Positions 43,401 through 52,151 of a stretch of DNA of 64,000 nt are shown here, one piece after another. The stretch is from Streptomyces sp. MBT53. GTDB lineage: Bacteria > Actinomycetota > Actinomycetes > Streptomycetales > Streptomycetaceae. Numbering within the stretch: position 1 is the stretch's first letter; each line of letters starts with the position of its first letter. The notes beneath the pieces were generated by a model. It was not told the origin of the DNA. It made no database searches and was given only the letters and a program-made list of their open reading frames with translations. The position numbers and the translations under genes are program-made. Location: NCBI RefSeq assembly GCF_016654115.1, contig NZ_JAEQAZ010000056.1, positions 1-64,000 on the forward strand, read 5' to 3'.

Positions 43401-43820
43401 TCAGTCGTGTCTACCATGCCCCACGCCGTGGTTGATGGTCAGGCCGCCTTGAGCACTTCCGTTGATGAAGGTGCCTGTTCCGTGGTTGTGCTGGTTGACC
43501 ACGGAGGTTGGGTGGTCCCGCTGGGCCAGAGCCAGCAGCTCGGCATACGCGACCGGTTCCGATTCCGCGAGTCGTACAAGCACGGGTGCCCACGTGACCG
43601 CAGCGGCCCGTAGGACAGCCTCACGCTCACCCACCTGGGCTTGGACAACAGCACTCCGATCTCGGTCCAGACGTTCAAGCTGAACCGCTGTCTCGTCCTC
43701 TCGACCGCTGCGTCGGAACAGACGGCCAATGGCCTCACGGACCCTCAGGTAGCCCTCCTGGCTCGCCTGAGTGAGGAAGGCCGCGGCCATGGTGGTTGCC
43801 GCGAACGTCACTTCGTCCAC
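43401..43820 (-). CDS. Small protein with C-terminal amyloid-like motif
   Basis: A 139-residue protein. GTG 43820 follows GGAGGGG at seven bases and is preferred to the longer frame. Residues 1-105 are helical (AAFLTQASQEGYLRVREAIG, then EREAVLRAAAVTWAPVL). The last 35 residues are an Asn/His/Gly-rich beta-prone stretch (SVVNQHNHGTGTFINGSA, then GGLTINHG). Such a helical domain plus a short polar beta motif is seen in components of bacterial STAND/NLR-like signalling, where the motif mediates homotypic contacts. The role here is inferred. Confidence 0.65.
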   Translation of the reverse strand: MDEVTFAATTMAAAFLTQASQEGYLRVREAIGRLFRRSGREDETAVQLERLDRDRSAVVQAQVGEREAVLRAAAVTWAPVLVRLAESEPVAYAELLALAQRDHPTSVVNQHNHGTGTFINGSAQGGLTINHGVGHGRHD

Positions 43821-43924
43821 TTCGTGTCCCCTCCAACTGGTCGCAGCACTGTATCCACGCACACCGCCGGCGGCGGCCGGAACGGTTCATGCCGCATCCC
43901 AGGCCGCTCAAGGAACAAGTCGAC

Positions 43925-44323
43925 TCAACTCACCAACGCGCCAATGGCGTTGGCGAGAGCCTCGCCTCCTTGCCGGACCACGGTGCCCACGACAAGCGCG
44001 GGCAACGCCTGCGCGATCCCACGCAGTGTGCCGACCTGCGGCGCATCGGGGGTCGCGAGCGAGGTGTCAACGCTGTCCGCCATCGCGCGCAGCACCGTCG
44101 CGTTCTGCAAGTCCGCCGCGTTGCGGTCGACGTCCGCGCGGAAGGCGACCAGGAGGCCGCGCAGAGCGTCGATGTCGACCGTGCCCTGCGCCGAGGCAGA
44201 CTGATGGATGTTGGAGATGTTCTGTCCCACCACGTTCTGTAACGGTGCGTTGTTGCTGCCGCCGATACTGATGCCCGAGCCGTGGCCCGGGTCCGGTTCG
44301 GGGCGACGCCGTCCCACAACCAT
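43925..44323 (-). CDS. Small protein with N-terminal amyloid-like motif
   Basis: A 132-residue protein whose ATG overlaps the stop of the membrane protein gene (TAATG), with GGAGG upstream. Residues 16-40 carry GSGISIGGSNNAPLQNVVGQ, closely matching the C-terminal motif of the membrane protein. The rest is helical with a hydrophobic C-terminus (LRGIAQALPALVVGTVVRQG). Codon 28, the Leu within the motif, is TTA (44240-44242), predicting bldA dependence. It may be recruited to the membrane protein through the shared motif. Confidence 0.7.
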   Translation of the reverse strand: MVVGRRRPEPDPGHGSGISIGGSNNAPLQNVVGQNISNIHQSASAQGTVDIDALRGLLVAFRADVDRNAADLQNATVLRAMADSVDTSLATPDAPQVGTLRGIAQALPALVVGTVVRQGGEALANAIGALVS

Positions 44324-46092
44324 TACTTGCCTCCCTGATTCTTGTTGTCCTGGCCGACGCCGCTGATGCCGCTCCCGGCGACGTTCTGGATGGGGGCGTT
44401 GTTGTCCCCATACACGAGGATGTTGTTGGTCACAGTGGCGACCTGTCGTTCATACGCAGCCAGATCGATCCCCTGCTCGTCGAGATACTCGGCGACGGTC
44501 CGGAAGACGCAGGACTGAATCAGAACGACGTGCCTCTTGGCATCGTCGCTCTGATGCATGTCGGTGACTTCCTCGGTGGAGTACCGGTCGCGCAGGCTCA
44601 CCGGGTCTTCTTCCTCCACGCGGCCGTCGGCCTTCTCACCGAGGCGGGCGACCAGCCGCCACACCGCCAGAGGGCCCATGGCAGTGTCCAGGAGCGACTG
44701 CGCGGCAAGCCACCTGAGCAGACGCGCTCCACGTGTCCGCGCCGGTGTGGCAGTCACCCGCAGCTCGTTGTAGAGCGGCGTCATCACGTGTGGACGGATC
44801 GTCAGCCGCAGCTCGCCGGCCTCCAGTGCGGCATGCACGAACACGCTCACCACGATCTGTCCGTCCCAGCTGATGCACTGGGCTCGCAGGTACAGCCGGT
44901 CCGGCACACCGGAAGGGGACCTGCGTCCTAGACCGCTCAGGTCGGACAGCTCCACCTTCGTCTCGCGAGTGCGCTGCAGCCATCGAGCCGCAGGAAGGCC
45001 GAGTATGCGCTCCATCGAGAACCCGGGAAGCGGATCGGTGATCTCCCTGGCACCGCGGCCCAGTTCGTTGAGCGCGGTGCCCACGCGTCGGAGAAGTTCT
45101 GCCTCCCCGAACGGTTTGACCGACTCCTCGGCGTCCTTGGGCTTCAGCGGGATGCTGATGCGAGCAGGTCCCCACACATCGCGCCCAGCACCGATGAACT
45201 GCTCTGAGGTGTCGTAAGGCAACGCCAACTGCCACTGGTCCTTGCTGATGTCCGACATCCTGCGCTTGGCCTTCGCAGCGACCCACGGCAGGTCATCGGA
45301 CGACACGCCCTCCCGCGCCAGGTGACCCAGCGCAGCTCGGGCCACAAGCCGGTCGGCCGCATACGCCAGGGCGACGACAGCCGCCAACCCGAAGGGGAGT
45401 ACCGCCAGTTCGAGTCGCAGCGCGAGCGCGTCGCCGCCAACGGGTCCGTACGGCAGGAGTGCGAGCAGCCACGGCGCGAGCAGCACGACATACGCCAGGC
45501 GCCGCGAAGGCGCCCACCGCGTCAGGCCGACCTTGCGGATCGCGCGGAAGGCAGCCCACCTTAGGAACAAAGCGACGATGACGACCGCAGCCCAGATCCC
45601 GAAAGGCCATGGCACGGCATAGGCGACCAGTCCGCACAGGACCGGGATGCATGCGCGCCTCGCCCATCGGCGGCGCCTCGCACGAAGGCTGTGCGCGGTC
45701 ATCGGGACGAGGTCGAAGCCGTATGACGGCACAGGCAGCGGCGGACCGTGCAGCACGTGGTCGACAACCCATTGTGCAGTCGGTTCGCCCAGAGGCGGGC
45801 AGTCGTCGCTGCCCTCCAGATAGATCGGCCGCCTCGTACTGCGCCGAGGCTTCTTGGCCTTCCCCGCTTTCCCCCGGATCCTGCGCCACCATGCCTTCAC
45901 GGCCTTCACCCGGTCAGGACGCGCATAGACCGCCTGACATAACAACCGTGTCACCTCGGACGATGTGGGGTCCACCTCCGCAGGGCGGTTGGCCCAAGAA
46001 GTAACAGGGTTCGTCTGGACCGGGACGGCAGGCCACTCGGCCTCCTCCGTCCGTGCCCTCCCCCGAGCACGCACGCCCCACCCAGCCGCCAT
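44323..46092 (-). CDS. Large membrane protein with C-terminal amyloid-like motif
   Basis: A 589-residue protein with no family I can name. A basic N-terminal part (to about 135) is followed by four hydrophobic segments in two pairs (about 145-185 and 205-250, such as IPVLCGLVAYAVPWPFGIWA). A long soluble domain follows (250-550) with strand-rich stretches (QIVVSVFVHAALEAGELRLTI). The C-terminal 35 residues are NNILVYGDNNAPIQNVAGSG and a Gly/Asn tail. It leads a three-gene minus-strand operon; a TAATG overlap couples it to the next gene. It could be a membrane sensor whose tail nucleates assembly of its partners. Confidence 0.75.
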   Translation of the reverse strand: MAAGWGVRARGRARTEEAEWPAVPVQTNPVTSWANRPAEVDPTSSEVTRLLCQAVYARPDRVKAVKAWWRRIRGKAGKAKKPRRSTRRPIYLEGSDDCPPLGEPTAQWVVDHVLHGPPLPVPSYGFDLVPMTAHSLRARRRRWARRACIPVLCGLVAYAVPWPFGIWAAVVIVALFLRWAAFRAIRKVGLTRWAPSRRLAYVVLLAPWLLALLPYGPVGGDALALRLELAVLPFGLAAVVALAYAADRLVARAALGHLAREGVSSDDLPWVAAKAKRRMSDISKDQWQLALPYDTSEQFIGAGRDVWGPARISIPLKPKDAEESVKPFGEAELLRRVGTALNELGRGAREITDPLPGFSMERILGLPAARWLQRTRETKVELSDLSGLGRRSPSGVPDRLYLRAQCISWDGQIVVSVFVHAALEAGELRLTIRPHVMTPLYNELRVTATPARTRGARLLRWLAAQSLLDTAMGPLAVWRLVARLGEKADGRVEEEDPVSLRDRYSTEEVTDMHQSDDAKRHVVLIQSCVFRTVAEYLDEQGIDLAAYERQVATVTNNILVYGDNNAPIQNVAGSGISGVGQDNKNQGGK

Positions 46093-46342
46093 CCCGCTCC
46101 CCCGTTCATCGACAGGCGGGCATCGTCACGGTGGACAGGAAGAAGCGCTAGACCACAAACGCGACAATGCGCATAACTTGACCGGATAGCTAAGGATTGG
46201 CCGAAACTTCCTCCGGTCCGTCGGGCGTGCAGGCCGGGCCCCTGGTGCCGCAGGAGTCTTCAGCACCGCGTCTGCCGATACGTCCTGGTACCTACTGGAG
46301 GCACGGCGTCAGCGACGCATGAAACGACTCCCGAAACTGCGG

Positions 46343-47860
46343 CTATTGACGCGAACCGAGACGAGCTCGCAGCAACGCATCCAACACCATCACTGGTGAG
46401 CTGGGGCTCAGCTCCAAGCGAGCATCGAGAGATGCTTCCCACTGCTCGGTCAGCCCGAACATCAATCGCTGGCGCATGCCAACGGTGACATGGGCGTAGC
46501 GCGCCGACACCGAGCCGTCGATGTGGCCCATGCGCTCGTCCATGAGGACCTTCTCCGTGCCGAGGTCTTCCATCATGGTCCGGTGGGTGTGGCGTAGGCC
46601 GTGGGGTGTGAGGCCCTTGGCGATCGGGAGCCAGCAGGCATCGGCCCGGTCGCTGGCACCACGTCCTCGCGCCGGAATGCCGGGCCATGGCTCGCCGAGG
46701 ATCGGCACAGGGCGGGGCTCCTGCGGTGCCTTCTTCGGGTACCAGCCCGAGACCGCAGGAGTGAACAGCCAGGTCCCGAAGCCGTTTCGACGCCAGTGGG
46801 CAGCGTGCACCGACACCACGCCGCCCCGCACGAACCCCAAGTCCGAGATGGCCTGTTCCACCCTCGCCCGCTTGGCTTCGGTGACGCGGTCAGGGTGGTT
46901 GAGGACGTTGGACACCGTGCCCGCGGAGACTTCGGCACGGCGTGCGACGTCGACGAGTTTCGCACCCTGGTGGCCGCCGGTGCGGGCCGTGCCCTGGCCG
47001 CGGAAGACGTAGGTCTTGCCGTGACATGGGCAGGGTTTCGGCTTGGTGCGGGCGACGTGGTTGGCGACCAGGCCCGACAGCCAGTCCGGTGCATCGATCT
47101 TGCGGTAGCTGTCGTCCTTGGGCGGACAGCGCACGAGCTCGCCGGTGTCGAGTTCGTACAGTTGCCACTCGACGCGCACGGAGCCTGGGCGGGCGAACTC
47201 CGTCTCCAGGCCCACGATTTCGCCCCAGCGCATGCCGGTGTACCCCTTGAGGACGACGGCGACGAACTCGTCGTCGCGGCCGGAGAGCAGCGCGGCCCGT
47301 TCGGCGGTCAGCAGGATGCCGAGCGGGTCGGTGACGACCTTCTCCGGGCCGCGGTCGCGGGAGCGGCCGGCACGCTTGCCGCGTCCGCGCCGTCGGGCGG
47401 CAGGGTTGGACGTGATCAGGCCCTCGTCGATCGCGTCCTCGAAGATCAGGTGGAGCGTCGAGCGCCAGGTCTTGACGCTAGAGGCCGCGTAGACGGCCTT
47501 CTCCTTCTTCTCCCACAGGTCGACGTCCGTGCGCAGGATGCCGGCGAGCGCCTTGTCCTCGAAGTCGGGGAGCAGGTGCTCCTCGATGTGGCGCTTGTAG
47601 TTCTGCATGGTCGAGGCGGCCAGATCCTGCGCCTCGTACCAGCGGTTCGCGTACTCGCCGAAGGTCTCCTGGCCGAGTGCCGGGTCGCGCCAGTCGCCGC
47701 GCCGGTACTTGTTCTCGGCCTCGCTCGCCGCGCGCTGGGCCTCGCCCTTGGTGGCAAACCGGATCGCCTTGCCGGTGTCGTCGACGACCGTGAGGTGCTT
47801 GCCTGGCGCCGTCTTGTACCGGCCGCGCCAGTAGTTGCCGCGCTTCTCCGCGAAACCCAA
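46343..47860 (-). CDS. int: Tyrosine integrase with embedded LacI-type HTH
   Basis: A 505-residue site-specific recombinase. It has an arm-binding N-terminus (WRGRYKTAPGKHLTVVDDTG), a core-binding domain (STMQNYKRHIEEHLLPDFED) and a catalytic domain with box I GYTGMRWGE (near 208), HGLRHTHRT (near 420) and the Tyr in VSARYAHV (near 453). Between box I and box II, at about residues 298-343, lies a complete LacI-type helix-turn-helix (KLVDVARRAEVSAGTVSNVL). This makes the protein about 100 residues longer than pSAM2-type integrases. It is adjacent to an excisionase gene. Confidence 0.92.
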   Translation of the reverse strand: MGFAEKRGNYWRGRYKTAPGKHLTVVDDTGKAIRFATKGEAQRAASEAENKYRRGDWRDPALGQETFGEYANRWYEAQDLAASTMQNYKRHIEEHLLPDFEDKALAGILRTDVDLWEKKEKAVYAASSVKTWRSTLHLIFEDAIDEGLITSNPAARRRGRGKRAGRSRDRGPEKVVTDPLGILLTAERAALLSGRDDEFVAVVLKGYTGMRWGEIVGLETEFARPGSVRVEWQLYELDTGELVRCPPKDDSYRKIDAPDWLSGLVANHVARTKPKPCPCHGKTYVFRGQGTARTGGHQGAKLVDVARRAEVSAGTVSNVLNHPDRVTEAKRARVEQAISDLGFVRGGVVSVHAAHWRRNGFGTWLFTPAVSGWYPKKAPQEPRPVPILGEPWPGIPARGRGASDRADACWLPIAKGLTPHGLRHTHRTMMEDLGTEKVLMDERMGHIDGSVSARYAHVTVGMRQRLMFGLTEQWEASLDARLELSPSSPVMVLDALLRARLGSRQ

Positions 47861-47908
47861 CTTCCGTCTTCCTCCCCTGCTCCTGGCTTGTGACTGGGCG
47901 CGGGCGCG

Positions 47909-48301
47909 TTACGCGACGGTCTCGTACTGGGTACGGCGCGGCGGTCGAGCCCGCAGACGCCCTGGCGTCGAGGCCGTAGTCGGCTCAGGAGGCCGGGCGG
48001 CACGAGTTCGTGCAGCGGGAGGACTTGTTACTGCTGGACCGGTCGGCGCGCTGCTGAGGGATCGCTTCGGGCGCTCTTCGTGGAGACGGACGATCTCGGC
48101 CAGGTGGGCGGCGGTGAAGCGGTAGGCGCGGCCGACGCGGGTGTGCGGGATGAGTCCGCGTCGGGCCCGGTCCTTGACCCACCAGGCGGAACAGCCGAGG
48201 GCCTCGGCGATTTCTTCGGGGCGGTAGAGGCGGGGCAAAGGGGCTCCGCCCTCTGTGCCGGGAAGTCGCACGAGGGCAGGGGGTATCTCGGAGTGGTGCA
48301 A
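47909..48301 (-). CDS. Excisionase-like HTH protein
   Basis: A 130-residue protein with a MerR/excisionase-type helix-turn-helix in the first half (LYRPEEIAEALGCSAWWVKD, then RVGRAYRFTAAHLAEIV) and a Pro/Arg/Ala-rich disordered tail. Its position just upstream of int fits Xis, the directionality factor for excision. The 48301 start is TTG with a weak ribosome site; GTG 48271 is a shorter option. The gene ends 48 bases before int. Confidence 0.8.
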   Translation of the reverse strand: MHHSEIPPALVRLPGTEGGAPLPRLYRPEEIAEALGCSAWWVKDRARRGLIPHTRVGRAYRFTAAHLAEIVRLHEERPKRSLSSAPTGPAVTSPPAARTRAARPPEPTTASTPGRLRARPPRRTQYETVA

Positions 48302-48360
48302 GAAGGGCGGGTCCTTACTGGGTTGGGGCGTGCTCGGTCAGCGGTGCTGAGCGGCCCTCG

Positions 48361-48639
48361 TCACGTGACGGTCGGCCCATGCAGCAGCACGAGAGGCGAG
48401 ACGAGGAGGGCTTCGGCGATCGCGACGAGGTCGTCGGCATCACATCGGCGTTGGGCGCGTTCGATGCGGGACAGCGTGGTGTTGGACATCGGGTGGCCGA
48501 GGGCGGTCACGCGGCCGGCCAACTGGCGTTGTGACAAGCCGCGTTCGGTTCGGAGAATTTCGATGGTGCGGGCCGCCTGTATTCCAGCGGGTCCGACTTC
48601 CAGTGGGCGTGGGGGCATGCCTCCAATTGAAAGGTCCAT
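48361..48639 (-). CDS. XRE family repressor-like regulator
   Basis: A 92-residue protein with a Cro/C1-type helix-turn-helix: IEILRTERGLSQRQLAGRV followed by MSNTTLSRIERAQRRC and DLVAIAEALLV. It starts the minus-strand xis/int block and faces the plus-strand replication genes across a control region, the usual place of an element maintenance regulator. ATG 48639 is the first start; ATG 48618 is possible. Confidence 0.85.
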   Translation of the reverse strand: MDLSIGGMPPRPLEVGPAGIQAARTIEILRTERGLSQRQLAGRVTALGHPMSNTTLSRIERAQRRCDADDLVAIAEALLVSPLVLLHGPTVT

Positions 48640-49101
48640 TCGCCGGTTTGGGTAACCGGCGATCGTGGTCTATGTTGCGCTCGCGTCGTACGCCGAGCCG
48701 CGGTTCCCGGAAGTCGGGAAGGGGCACGGAACAGCGTGTCAATCATGGCTCTGACGTGGAGTGTTGTGTTGTAGCTTCCCCGCCTGCGGACCGTCAACGG
48801 CTTACCGATGTGATGCTTCTGGCTCTGCGGTCCGGGCAACTATTTGGTCAACAGCGGATCGTGCCTTACGGTTTTGCTCCCGCCCGCCACCGAGCCCCGT
48901 TTCTCGCGGCCTTTCTGCCGTGAGAGATTGCGCCGGACAGGGCTGGACTTGCGCGACTGGGGTGTGGCTATGTTGACGACACCCCGGGAAGCGCAATCGC
49001 TTCTCGGCGCGCGTCCGCGCCAATACCCCTCGAATCCCGCCCCGACCGACGGTGAGTCGCGATGTCCACGCACAGGCCACCGAGTGAGGACCTCCCCGCA
49101 C
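48640..49101. other. Divergent control region of the element
   Basis: This 460 bp interval between the XRE repressor and replication gene contains no convincing gene. It should hold the divergent promoters and perhaps the replication origin. An inverted repeat GGGGTGT (48960-48966) and ACACCCC (48980-48986) with a TTGAC within its spacer could be an operator over a promoter for the rep gene. No iterons are obvious. Confidence 0.45.
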
Positions 49102-50022
49102 TTGGCACGAATCCGCACCATCAAGCCCGAAGCCTTCGTCTCCGAGTCCCTGGCCGCCGTCTCCCTGACCGCCGAGCGCACCTTCCTCGGCCTGCTCACC
49201 CAGGCCGACGACCAGGGCCGCCACCGCGACCACGCCGCGATCGTCGCCGGGCAGCTGTGGGTGCTGCGCCCGGAGCACACCCCGTCCGACGTCGAGACGG
49301 ACCTCGCGCAGCTCGCCGACGCCGGACTGATCTGCCGCTACAAGGGCCCGGATCACAAGCGGTACCTGCATGTCGTGACCTGGCATCAGCATCAGAAGAT
49401 CAACCGGCCCAGCAAGAGCCGCCTCCCGGGCTGCCCGGTTCATGACGCTTCGGTCGCTGCCGTGCCTGACGCTGGAGCCCGTGTCACGGAGTCTTCCCTG
49501 CCGCCTCGCGCAGTCCTCCCTGAGGGCTCCGGCGAGTTCCGTGAGTCCGCACTGAATCCGGAGCGCGATAGCGAAGCAGCAGGTCAGGAGCACTTCAAGG
49601 AGTCCTCCGTGAGGGATCAGGGAGTGCTCGGGGAGGCAACAATGACATCTCACCGTCCGGATCTAGGACCTAGGACCGTGGATCTAGGAGATATCCCTTC
49701 TGGGGGCGCAAGCGCCCACGCGCCCGACACCGTCTCGGCCAAGCAGCTCCTTGCCGAGTACATCGCCGCGTGCAACCACCGCCCGCCGGAAGACTTCCTG
49801 AACCGTCTCGGCAAACAGGTGCGCAAGCTGCTCGACGAGGGCATCACCCCCACCCACCTCCGGGCCGCCCTCGAACGCCACCGGGCGAAGGGTCTGTCCC
49901 CGAGCGTCCTGCCCAACCTCGTCCACGAGGTCATGAACGCCGCCTCCCCCACCAAGCCCGCCACCCACCGGACTTGGACGAACCCGACCGACGTCGTCGC
50001 AGCCTACGGAGATGAGCTCTGA
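49102..50022 (+). CDS. Replication initiation-like protein
   Basis: A 306-residue protein. The N-terminus (LARIRTIKPEAFVSESLAAV, LTFxGLL.QADDQGR-like segment, LVTWHQHQKINRPS) matches the replication-initiator or replisome-organiser domain common in actinophages and integrated elements. The C-terminal part (KQLLAEYIAACNHRPPEDFL) is a helical helicase-loader-interaction-like domain. Homologues begin M-ARIRTIKPE, so TTG 49102 after GTGAGGA is preferred; GTG 49084 is an alternative. The middle (140-215) is variable and polar. It overlaps the start of the DnaC-like gene. Confidence 0.75.
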   Translation: MARIRTIKPEAFVSESLAAVSLTAERTFLGLLTQADDQGRHRDHAAIVAGQLWVLRPEHTPSDVETDLAQLADAGLICRYKGPDHKRYLHVVTWHQHQKINRPSKSRLPGCPVHDASVAAVPDAGARVTESSLPPRAVLPEGSGEFRESALNPERDSEAAGQEHFKESSVRDQGVLGEATMTSHRPDLGPRTVDLGDIPSGGASAHAPDTVSAKQLLAEYIAACNHRPPEDFLNRLGKQVRKLLDEGITPTHLRAALERHRAKGLSPSVLPNLVHEVMNAASPTKPATHRTWTNPTDVVAAYGDEL

Positions 50023-50717
50023 CCGCCACCCTCACCCGCGAGCCCCACCGGGTCGGCCCGATCGCCGACCGGCTCAACGGCATCCTGGCCAACCGCGGCA
50101 TCGACCCCACCGCCGCTGCCGCCCACGAGCCGGCGCCAGAGACCGTCACCGCCCTGGAGCTCGCCGACGCCCGTATCCCCGCCCGCTACCGCCGTGCCCT
50201 GGCGGACCACCCCCAGATCACCGCCTGGGCCGACCAGATCGCCCGCGCCGGACGCCCCGGCCCGAGCGGACCCGGTATCGCCGAGGGCCCGTCGCTACTG
50301 ATCGCCGGCCCCACCGGCACCGGCAAGACCTACCAGGCGTACGGCGCCGTCCGTGCCCTCCTCTCGCGAGGGGTGCGCCTGCGCTGGGAAGCCACCACCA
50401 GCGCCGACCTGCACGCGCGGCTCCGTCCCCGCGCCGGCCACGACGGCGAACGGGAGCTGCAGACGCTGGCCCGCTGCCCCCTGCTGCTCCTGGACGACCT
50501 CGGCGCAGCCAAGACCAGCGAATGGACCGAGGAGCTCACCTATCGGCTCATCAACCACCGGTACGAGCACATGCTCCCCACCCTCATCACCACCAACCTC
50601 CCCACCGCCGAGCTGCGCATCGCGCTCGGCGACCGCGTCGCCTCCCGTCTCGCCGAGATGACCGAACGCGTCATCCTCACCGGCCCCGACCGACGCCGCA
50701 CCGCGCCCGCCGCCTGA
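50019..50717 (+). CDS. DnaC/IstB-like ATPase with CTG start
   Basis: A 232-residue AAA+ helicase loader. Walker A is AGPTGTGKTYQAY near residue 97, Walker B LLLLDDLGAAK near 155, and the sensor/Arg finger region is DRVASRLAEMTERV. The only standard start in frame (GTG 50373) would delete Walker A. The frame closes at TGA 50013 just upstream, leaving CTG 50019 as the best start: it forms a CTGA overlap with the previous stop and has GGAG seven bases upstream. The two genes probably initiate replication of the element. Confidence 0.82.
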   Translation: MTATLTREPHRVGPIADRLNGILANRGIDPTAAAAHEPAPETVTALELADARIPARYRRALADHPQITAWADQIARAGRPGPSGPGIAEGPSLLIAGPTGTGKTYQAYGAVRALLSRGVRLRWEATTSADLHARLRPRAGHDGERELQTLARCPLLLLDDLGAAKTSEWTEELTYRLINHRYEHMLPTLITTNLPTAELRIALGDRVASRLAEMTERVILTGPDRRRTAPAA

Positions 50718-50786
50718 CGAGTACGCGCTCCCTCCCCACCACCTCGCCCGCCCTCGATTCCGCCTGCCCTCGAACGCGCGGGCCCC

Positions 50787-52103
50787 ATGGAGAGCCTCTG
50801 TATGACACCTGGCACCACCACGCTCATCAGCGCCGAAAGCATCGGCATGCCCGTCCTGCCGCACTGGATCCCTGTGCCTGCGGCCATCGCGGTCCTGCCC
50901 ATCACCCTCGCCTTGGTCACTCGATGGTTGTGGCAGCGCGCCCGCAAGCGCGGCGACGGGAAGCGGCGTGGCAGCGCCGCCGTCCGGGTCGCCGCTGTCG
51001 CCGCGATCGGCTGCACCGCCTACAGCGCGGACACCAGCTGGCGCTTCGCCGCCGACTACCTCGGCATGGGCAGCACCGTCGAGCGCGCCTTCATGTTCTC
51101 CATCGCTGAACTGGCCTTGTTCGCAATGGCGTTGATGGCACGCCAGAACCTGAAGGGCCCCAGGCAGGCGCCGGGGCCGCCCGGCGTCCTGGTATGGGTG
51201 ATCACCGGAGGCCAGATCATCCCCGCCTACGCCGAGTCCGGTCCCGTCGGTGGCACGGTCCGCGCCCTGATCGGCCCGGTCATGGCCGCAGTCCTCTGGC
51301 ACCTGGCCATGGGAATCGAGCTACGCAACCACACCCCCGAGGCCGCCTCACGCAGCCTGCTCGCGATCCTCGGCCGGCAGGCACGCGAGCGACTGCTGGC
51401 ACGCCTGGGCATCCACGACCAGGACGCCGATGCCGCACGACTCATCCGCGAACGCGCCCTGAGCCGGGCCGTCACGTTGATCCTCCGCATCGAAGCGATG
51501 CCCGAGACGAAGCGCAACAAGCGCCGTGGCTGGCGTGCGACTCGGCGCCTGCACGAAGCGCTGGAGAAGGCCGACGTCGACGGTGATCTTCACCAGGACG
51601 AACTGCTGCTGCGGAAGCTCGGTACCCGAAAGCAGGCCACACGGCTGGCCTCGCTCCCGCTGCCCGAACGGTGGGAGACGCCCGGAGACCGAGTCAGCCA
51701 GCCCCGCACTGCCGCGGCGAAGCGGGCAAGGCCCGAGCGCCCGGAAGCCGTACTGAATCCGGGCGAGGAAGGCGTACACCGCTCGCACCGCCCGGAATCC
51801 ATCGTCCGCCCTCAATCCGCTACTGATGCAGGCGCGGAGGTAAGTACGGGCAGAGATGTGGGTGCCGAGCCTGGCGAGAAGCCGGAACCGAAGCGCCCGG
51901 GTCGCAAGCCCGACCTGCCGCGGGATGCCCTCATCGCGTACGCGAAGGGCATCTACCGCGAGACGGGTCGCCTCTCGCGTGACTCGCTCAAGGCTGCTGT
52001 CCGTGCCGACGGCCACCAGGTCGGCACCAACCTGGCCCAGAGCATCGTCAACGCGGTCAAGGCCGAGCACCAGGACTCAGCCCGTACCGGCCACCCCCAC
52101 TGA
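50787..52103 (+). CDS. DUF2637 membrane protein (SpdB-like)
   Basis: A 438-residue protein with an N-terminal half containing five hydrophobic segments, as in DUF2637 proteins of actinomycete plasmids and integrative elements (DTSWRFAADYLGMG, then IAELALFAMALMARQNLKG and PAYAESGPVGGTVRALIGPV). It continues into a long polar region and a C-terminal helix-turn-helix-like part (DALIAYAKGIYRETGRLSRD). These proteins are linked to plasmid spread between hyphal compartments. ATG 50787 or 50802 can start it. Confidence 0.8.
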   Translation: MESLCMTPGTTTLISAESIGMPVLPHWIPVPAAIAVLPITLALVTRWLWQRARKRGDGKRRGSAAVRVAAVAAIGCTAYSADTSWRFAADYLGMGSTVERAFMFSIAELALFAMALMARQNLKGPRQAPGPPGVLVWVITGGQIIPAYAESGPVGGTVRALIGPVMAAVLWHLAMGIELRNHTPEAASRSLLAILGRQARERLLARLGIHDQDADAARLIRERALSRAVTLILRIEAMPETKRNKRRGWRATRRLHEALEKADVDGDLHQDELLLRKLGTRKQATRLASLPLPERWETPGDRVSQPRTAAAKRARPERPEAVLNPGEEGVHRSHRPESIVRPQSATDAGAEVSTGRDVGAEPGEKPEPKRPGRKPDLPRDALIAYAKGIYRETGRLSRDSLKAAVRADGHQVGTNLAQSIVNAVKAEHQDSARTGHPH

Positions 52104-52151
52104 ACTCTCCCCCGCACCGCTAACCACACATCGCTGAAAGGCCCTTCCGCC

